Positions 41,801-44,720 of a stretch of 44,720 nt of DNA are shown piece after piece (the first letter of the stretch is position 1; each line of letters begins with the position of its first letter). The translations under genes were made by a program, and so were the position numbers. The DNA lies in the NCBI GenBank assembly GCA_027003115.1, contig JALWYS010000148.1, positions 1 through 44,720 of the forward strand, in the 5' to 3' direction. The notes under the pieces were generated by a model. That model was given only the letters and a program-made list of their open reading frames with translations. It had not been told where the DNA came from and did no database searches. Source of the stretch: Deltaproteobacteria bacterium. Lineage in GTDB: Bacteria; Desulfobacterota; Dissulfuribacteria; Dissulfuribacterales; QOAL01.

Positions 41801-42371
41801 CAAGATCGTCAAAGAAAAGAAGCCTTATGGGCGAGCTGAAACCGGGAGAAAATATGTCCATTATCTCGCCACGCACTGCAAAATGGCCAGGAAGTGACAC
41901 CTGCGGTATGCGCTCGTATCCGGTTTCAATGAGCCACTTTAGAAGCGCATCCCTGTCAACCTCCTCACCTTCCAGTATGAGCTCTTCGTGGTTGAGGATT
42001 TCGCTTCCAGGCACGTATTTTTCCACCAGGCTCGAAGCACTGCAGACAACAAAGCCGGAACATCCCTCCAGGAGACTGTGAAGGATGCCTATGCGCCTTG
42101 AAGCGGTCTCAAGGGATGGAACAAGAGGAAGAAAACCAAAATGTTCGTATGAAGGCAAAAGCCCAACTTTGTTTTTATAAAAAAAGGAAAGTTCGCGGGC
42201 CCTTTTTTCAGCAAGCTCCCTTTCGGAAACTATCCAGAGTACCTGCGTTGGGCCTTTTTCGAAAAATTCTGAAAGGATACGGGAGCATGCGGAAACGGAA
42301 CTACTTTTTATGGAAAGGCTGCACGAGTCAGCCCCCTGCTTTTCCAAAAAGGTACAGATATCAAAATCCAT
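38853..42371 (-). CDS. mfd: Transcription-repair coupling factor Mfd
   Basis: A 1172-residue protein with UvrB-homology N-terminal region (LLPSYEHFGFLPLVPS), the RNA polymerase interaction domain (about 500-565, GELVVHRDKGIGRYIGL) and a RecG-like SF2 translocase: Walker A GDVGFGKT (654-661), DEEH (755-758), SLTATPIPRTLQ and the QLRGRVGRS motif. It ends with the TRCF domain. It removes stalled RNA polymerase and recruits UvrA. Length is normal and all motifs are intact. Confidence 0.97.
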   Translation of the reverse strand: MDFDICTFLEKQGADSCSLSIKSSSVSACSRILSEFFEKGPTQVLWIVSERELAEKRARELSFFYKNKVGLLPSYEHFGFLPLVPSLETASRRIGILHSLLEGCSGFVVCSASSLVEKYVPGSEILNHEELILEGEEVDRDALLKWLIETGYERIPQVSLPGHFAVRGEIMDIFSPGFSSPIRLLFFDDLVEEIRLFDPKSQRTIEKRQEVVLLPAAESILSDALVERARKDIVGRASRAGWSGEQVAQVLHSLENRCQTEGSLAFMPFLYGSLWSIFDFLKKDAVIVMESPLALAAAVLEHLKRMEDSYTAQVSPGRLLPDIDSFRLDMYELCSRFEGYSRILINPPALLSETSGPVSRFLGQFDEGLEVSAKGLESSLVTSRTGSRMELFAPFFEKLGRWLEEGKRVYVLSDSDSGFERISGLFEHYGQEFTQVKGPLSEIQAKGGGGLFLTNGYVEEAFLLEEAREVFIPDHTLFKVPSEPKAGRRARKGKTRAFGLDEISPGELVVHRDKGIGRYIGLVRMDVAGVEGEFVHLEYHGGDKLYVPVDRLGLLQKYVGLEGKEPRLDRLGGKSWALRKNKVKKAIKEVAHELVELYALRKVKKGLSFHGPDEMYRQFEAAFPFEETRDQLEAIGEIIKDLKADYPMDRLLCGDVGFGKTEVAMRAAFLAVENGYQVAVLVPTTLLAEQHQRTFSERFRNFPVTIAGLSRMKSRAEQREILSMVKEGKVDILIGTHRLLQSDVIFKRLGLIIIDEEHRFGVRHKEKLKLLARDINCLSLTATPIPRTLQLSLLGIRDLSTIEIPPRGRMAIKTFLAEYDDAIVKDAIEKEVKRGGQVFFVHNRVKGIYRVAEHLEGLVPEARIDVAHGQMEPAELEEKMVRFVRGDIDCLVCTTIIESGLDIPSANTLIINRADMLGIAYLYQLRGRVGRSSRQAYAYMLVPALQSITRDAALRLKAIIETSDLGAGMNLAMHDLKIRGAGNLLGVAQAGQISEVGYDLYLDLLKEAIEDIKGNKSEERIEPEVNLGLSAFIPEEYVPDISQRLEMYRWFSHIETEDERDETMMELEDRFGTVPREVKNLLDIMVIKALLRRLNCIRLDGAGKGAPRLTLSFGPQGPPNSEGLIRLIQRDGRLKLLPGERVLFKMNQKDVESKGLIQETIGVLKELIKLTN

Positions 42372-42397
42372 GATTTAGAAATTTAAAAGGGACGAGG

Positions 42398-43009
42398 TCA
42401 GGAAAGAAGGGCCTTGGAAATCTTTAGACTGGTCACTTTTAAAAGCTTTTGAACATCTTCTATCAACTCATCCGTTGGACCATTTTCTCCTAAAAAGGGC
42501 CCCATATGCTCTTCAACAATAGACTTGGCCACATCAAAGGTAGATATATTTTTTGACTTTTCAAGACCTTGCGGGCCAAAAGAAAAAGAATTTGCCTCAA
42601 GCTGGTCAAGTTCGCTTTGAAAAATGCAGCCAAAATACTCGAAGTCCTTTCCTAATGCGTCCTTTTGAAACATGGACTCAAAGAGATAGGCACAGATACC
42701 CTTTTTCAATTCATTAAGATCAGAAAGGGAGTCGGATACCCTTTCAAACAAGGGATCCTTTTGAATAAGTAGCAAGGAATAATAAAGTATTTCCTTTGAA
42801 ATGGCAAAGAAGGCGTCGGCAGACTCTTCCCCTTTCTCATTAGCTAAAGCAAATATGCCCCTGACCCCGTCAACTACGTGAGCGACAATGGCGCAGGCCT
42901 CTTGAGTCATGGCCGCAGACTTCCAGGGCTTTGTACCACTAGGGGATCCCTGGGCCTTCTTATCCTCGTTATTTGAAAGATTGCTTTTACCTGATGCTGT
43001 CATGGCCAA
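42398..43009 (-). CDS. Hypothetical cytoplasmic protein
   Basis: A 203-residue protein with a polar, probably disordered N-terminus (about 35 residues) and a helical acidic body (for example AHVVDGVRGIFALANEKGEE). There is no signal peptide or membrane segment, and no family motif I recognise. The start may be TTG 43009 or ATG 43003. It follows rsmA after a 137-nt gap with its own candidate promoter and precedes mfd by 26 nt. Confidence 0.5.
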   Translation of the reverse strand: MAMTASGKSNLSNNEDKKAQGSPSGTKPWKSAAMTQEACAIVAHVVDGVRGIFALANEKGEESADAFFAISKEILYYSLLLIQKDPLFERVSDSLSDLNELKKGICAYLFESMFQKDALGKDFEYFGCIFQSELDQLEANSFSFGPQGLEKSKNISTFDVAKSIVEEHMGPFLGENGPTDELIEDVQKLLKVTSLKISKALLS

Positions 43010-43029
43010 TTATTTACATTTTCATGAAA

Positions 43030-43059
43030 AGATTACGCTGAAAAGACTTTAAATGTCAA
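43030..43059 (-). promoter_or_regulatory. Candidate sigma70 promoter upstream of the hypothetical gene/mfd
   Basis: On the minus strand a perfect TTGACA (43059-43054), an 18-nt spacer and TAATCT (43035-43030) lie just upstream of the gene ending at 42398. The -35 is strong and the -10 is weak (3/6). Confidence 0.35.
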
Positions 43060-43146
43060 GAAATAGAAGGATTTTCTTTAAAAAAATTACCTTGTACTAC
43101 CAGTTTTACAATTCCAAGGGATGCCCTAGGCCCCATGACAAGATTT

Positions 43147-43971
43147 CTATGATGTCAACAGATCTGACAGGAAGACATAATTTTCAAGAGAAACATCCTC
43201 TGCCCTGCTGTCAGGCTCTATGCCCGCCTCAAGAAGGAGCCCTTCAAGCCCTTTTTTTGAAATATTCATTTGATGAGACAAGCTGTTCACTATTTTTTTT
43301 CTTCTCTGGGAAAAAGCCGCCTTGACAACGCTTACAAAGTTGGAAAAATCCTTGGCCTTCGGACCTACTTTTCTCCTCTTAAAGAGTACCAGGGAGGAAA
43401 CCACCTTGGGCCTTGGTCTGAAGAGATTTGGAGACAGATCCATCACAATCTCTACTTTGTAAAAATGTTGAGCAATTAGACTAAGTACCCCATAGCTCTT
43501 TGATGAACGCGTAGACACTACCCTTTGGGCAACCTCCTTTTGGAAAAGAAGCAGGGCAGAAGGGATGGAACTGTATTCATGGGCAAGCTTGAAAACGATC
43601 TGTGAGGAAATGTTATAGGGAAGGTTTCCTGCCAAAAAGGCCTTGTTTTCTCCATAAGGCCTTAAAATCGAATCAAAGGAGACCTCTAGCACATCTTCAT
43701 GCAGTAAATGGCAGTTTTCCGGAAGGCACCCGGTCTTAAGAAGCCAATCAACCAGCCTGTCATCCTTTTCAATGGTGACAACATCCTTAAATCGTTTGCA
43801 AAGAAGCATTGTCATGTTGGCTGTTCCCGTTCCGATTTCAATGACAAGCCCAGGGGACTTTTCCGGAATAAAGGAGACAATTCTTTCAAGTACGCCCCTG
43901 TCTGATAAAAAATTCTGCCCAAGGCTCCTTTTAGGTGTAGGTGGGTTTTCGTTGTGATAACGGTAGTTCAA
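43147..43971 (-). CDS. rsmA: 16S rRNA dimethyladenosine transferase RsmA (KsgA)
   Basis: A 274-residue methyltransferase with the N-terminal PKRSLGQNFLSD motif, SAM motif I VIEIGTGTANMT (43-54), and the adenine-methylase catalytic NLPY (116-119, in AGNLPYNISS). It dimethylates two adjacent adenines in helix 45 of 16S rRNA. The start overlaps the end of the DUF2062 gene by 4 nt. Confidence 0.95.
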   Translation of the reverse strand: MNYRYHNENPPTPKRSLGQNFLSDRGVLERIVSFIPEKSPGLVIEIGTGTANMTMLLCKRFKDVVTIEKDDRLVDWLLKTGCLPENCHLLHEDVLEVSFDSILRPYGENKAFLAGNLPYNISSQIVFKLAHEYSSIPSALLLFQKEVAQRVVSTRSSKSYGVLSLIAQHFYKVEIVMDLSPNLFRPRPKVVSSLVLFKRRKVGPKAKDFSNFVSVVKAAFSQRRKKIVNSLSHQMNISKKGLEGLLLEAGIEPDSRAEDVSLENYVFLSDLLTS

Positions 43972-44498
43972 TTCTGTTTTTTCGATATCCTTTTAAGGAA
44001 TTTTTCCTGTTTCTTTCTCTGCCTGTAAAAATAAAAATATACTGCTCCAAAATAAGATAAGAATCCAAAGGGCAATGCCAATACCACGCCACCTGCAACC
44101 AGGCAGCAGACCACGTGCATGAACTTTGCACAAAGCATCTGTGCCGCCTCCAAAAAACCTGCCTGATGGATATCATGAAGCATCGCCTGGACCTGCTGCC
44201 ACGTCACAGGCCTTCCTGTTATCAGAACCCCCAGCTTCCAGGAGACGTAATATTCAATTGGTATGGTAAGGGGGTTACTTACGATCCAGTTTGCAACTAT
44301 TGCCGCAATGATATTTGCCCTAAAAATGGCGCAGAAGAAGAGGCTAAGCACTGTATGAAAGGGAATGGTTGGAGTTAGGCCAACAAAAGTGCCAACGGCA
44401 ATGCCACGTGCAATAAAAAATGGATTGCCCCTTAGCCTTATGAGTCTTAGCCAGTAGTATCTGATCTGCCGCCGAGGCGACATCGCCTTTTTAAACAT
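43968..44498 (-). CDS. DUF2062-family membrane protein
   Basis: A 176-residue protein with the DUF2062 signature: a basic start, then GNPFFIARGIAVGTFVGLTP and AAIVANWIVSNPLTIPIEYY, with three or four hydrophobic helices and a lysine/arginine-rich C-terminus. The family's role is unknown. It is translationally coupled to rsmA by a 4-nt overlap. Confidence 0.85.
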   Translation of the reverse strand: MFKKAMSPRRQIRYYWLRLIRLRGNPFFIARGIAVGTFVGLTPTIPFHTVLSLFFCAIFRANIIAAIVANWIVSNPLTIPIEYYVSWKLGVLITGRPVTWQQVQAMLHDIHQAGFLEAAQMLCAKFMHVVCCLVAGGVVLALPFGFLSYFGAVYFYFYRQRKKQEKFLKRISKKQN

Positions 44499-44552
44499 GG
44501 AGTCACTTTTACCACAACCAAGGACGGCAGGCTATCACACGTCTGTTTTTTA

Positions 44553-44576
44553 TATGTCCTGGAGCCACAGGACATA
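44553..44576. repeat. Perfect 9-bp inverted repeat upstream of the DUF2062 gene
   Basis: TATGTCCTG and CAGGACATA are separated by GAGCCA. A second small hairpin, ACCGT-TTTC-ACGGT, follows almost at once at about 44576-44589. Neither has a T-tract placed for termination on the minus strand. It sits 54 nt before the DUF2062 ATG, so it would lie in that gene's leader or be an operator. Confidence 0.5.
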
Positions 44577-44621
44577 CCGTTTTCACGGTCGGCCTTTTCC
44601 TCTGTTGTCAACAAATAGAGT

Positions 44622-44655
44622 TGTCCGGTTTTATAGCAAATAAACTGTCCGGTTT
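44622..44655. repeat. Direct repeat TGTCCGGTTT, two copies 24 bp apart
   Basis: TGTCCGGTTT occurs at 44622-44631 and 44646-44655, each preceded by an AAATA-containing A/T-rich stretch. The 222-bp end of the window (44499-44720) holds no convincing gene. Such spaced repeats may mark the end of an insertion sequence lying beyond the window, or a regulator-binding array. Confidence 0.4.
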
Positions 44656-44720
44656 GACATATGCTAATTTTTTTAGGGAACCGCCCCGCCGGAGGCATCT
44701 TGCTGACATGAAAATGGCAG

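Noticed and set aside
44447-44698. Minus-strand ORF of 83 residues overlapping the DUF2062 start
   Set aside because: No domain or ribosome binding site, and it reads through the hairpin and repeat region in a different frame from the real gene.
1-44720. tRNA, rRNA, CRISPR array or prophage
   Set aside because: No cloverleaf, rRNA-like stretch, regularly spaced repeat array or phage structural gene was recognised on either strand.

Overview
The window looks like a chromosomal segment of a flagellated Gram-negative bacterium of the former Deltaproteobacteria (Desulfobacterota). This is inferred from gene content: DUF6178, DUF2802 and SHOCT-type regulators, sigma54/sigma28 flagellar control, and lipid A and SurA envelope genes. 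I cannot place a genus from sequence alone. No rRNA, tRNA or CRISPR array was seen.

Layout. (1) 1-3165, plus strand: the tail of rlmE, then hemW, a lipoprotein, a YkgJ-type cysteine-cluster protein, a small membrane-like protein and a stand-alone Lrp/AsnC effector (RAM) domain. (2) 3194-15982, minus strand: one long flagellar operon, transcribed fliL-fliM-fliN-fliO-fliP-fliQ-fliR-flhB-flhA-flhF-flhG-fliA-cheY, then a second FliL-like protein with a very acidic cytoplasmic arm, an arginine-rich small protein and a DUF2802 protein. A textbook sigma54 promoter (16025-16041) lies in front of fliL. (3) 16155-21785, minus strand: lipid A aminoarabinose-type genes (arnT-like, and ArnA split into its dehydrogenase and formyltransferase halves) plus a PAP2 phosphatase gene broken by an IS5-family insertion. 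The IS has clear 9-bp terminal repeats and a 5-bp target duplication, and removing it restores the reading frame exactly. (4) 21788-30044, minus strand: a large kinase-like/AAA ATPase, a secreted repeat protein with a TolB/CsgG-like N-terminus, a FlrC-like sigma54 activator with an altered GAFTGA loop (GAFTHA), an M3-like metallopeptidase, an SGNH hydrolase and a degenerate FlrB-like histidine kinase. (5) 30258-32514: an HD-GYP response regulator and a REC-SHOCT response regulator, probably expressed from a sigma28 promoter. (6) 32631-36378, plus strand: a DUF6178 protein, then a cobalamin riboswitch with terminator controlling btuF-like and cobI genes. (7) 36375-44498, minus strand: recO, a RodZ-like HTH membrane protein, surA-like, mfd, an unknown gene, rsmA and a DUF2062 membrane protein.

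How it fits together. The window encodes much of the export apparatus (FlhA/FlhB/FliOPQR), the switch (FliM/FliN), the placement GTPase/ATPase pair (FlhF/FlhG), the late flagellar sigma factor FliA, and a candidate FlrC-like activator that could fire the sigma54 promoter. FliA could in turn drive the c-di-GMP and response-regulator pair. The most unusual items are the exactly reconstructable PAP2::IS5 lesion (with a lost catalytic His), the second FliL-like protein, the duplicated FliM-like peptides in FliN, the GAFTHA activator paired with a kinase lacking an ATP-binding domain, and the poorly known kinase-like/AAA protein.
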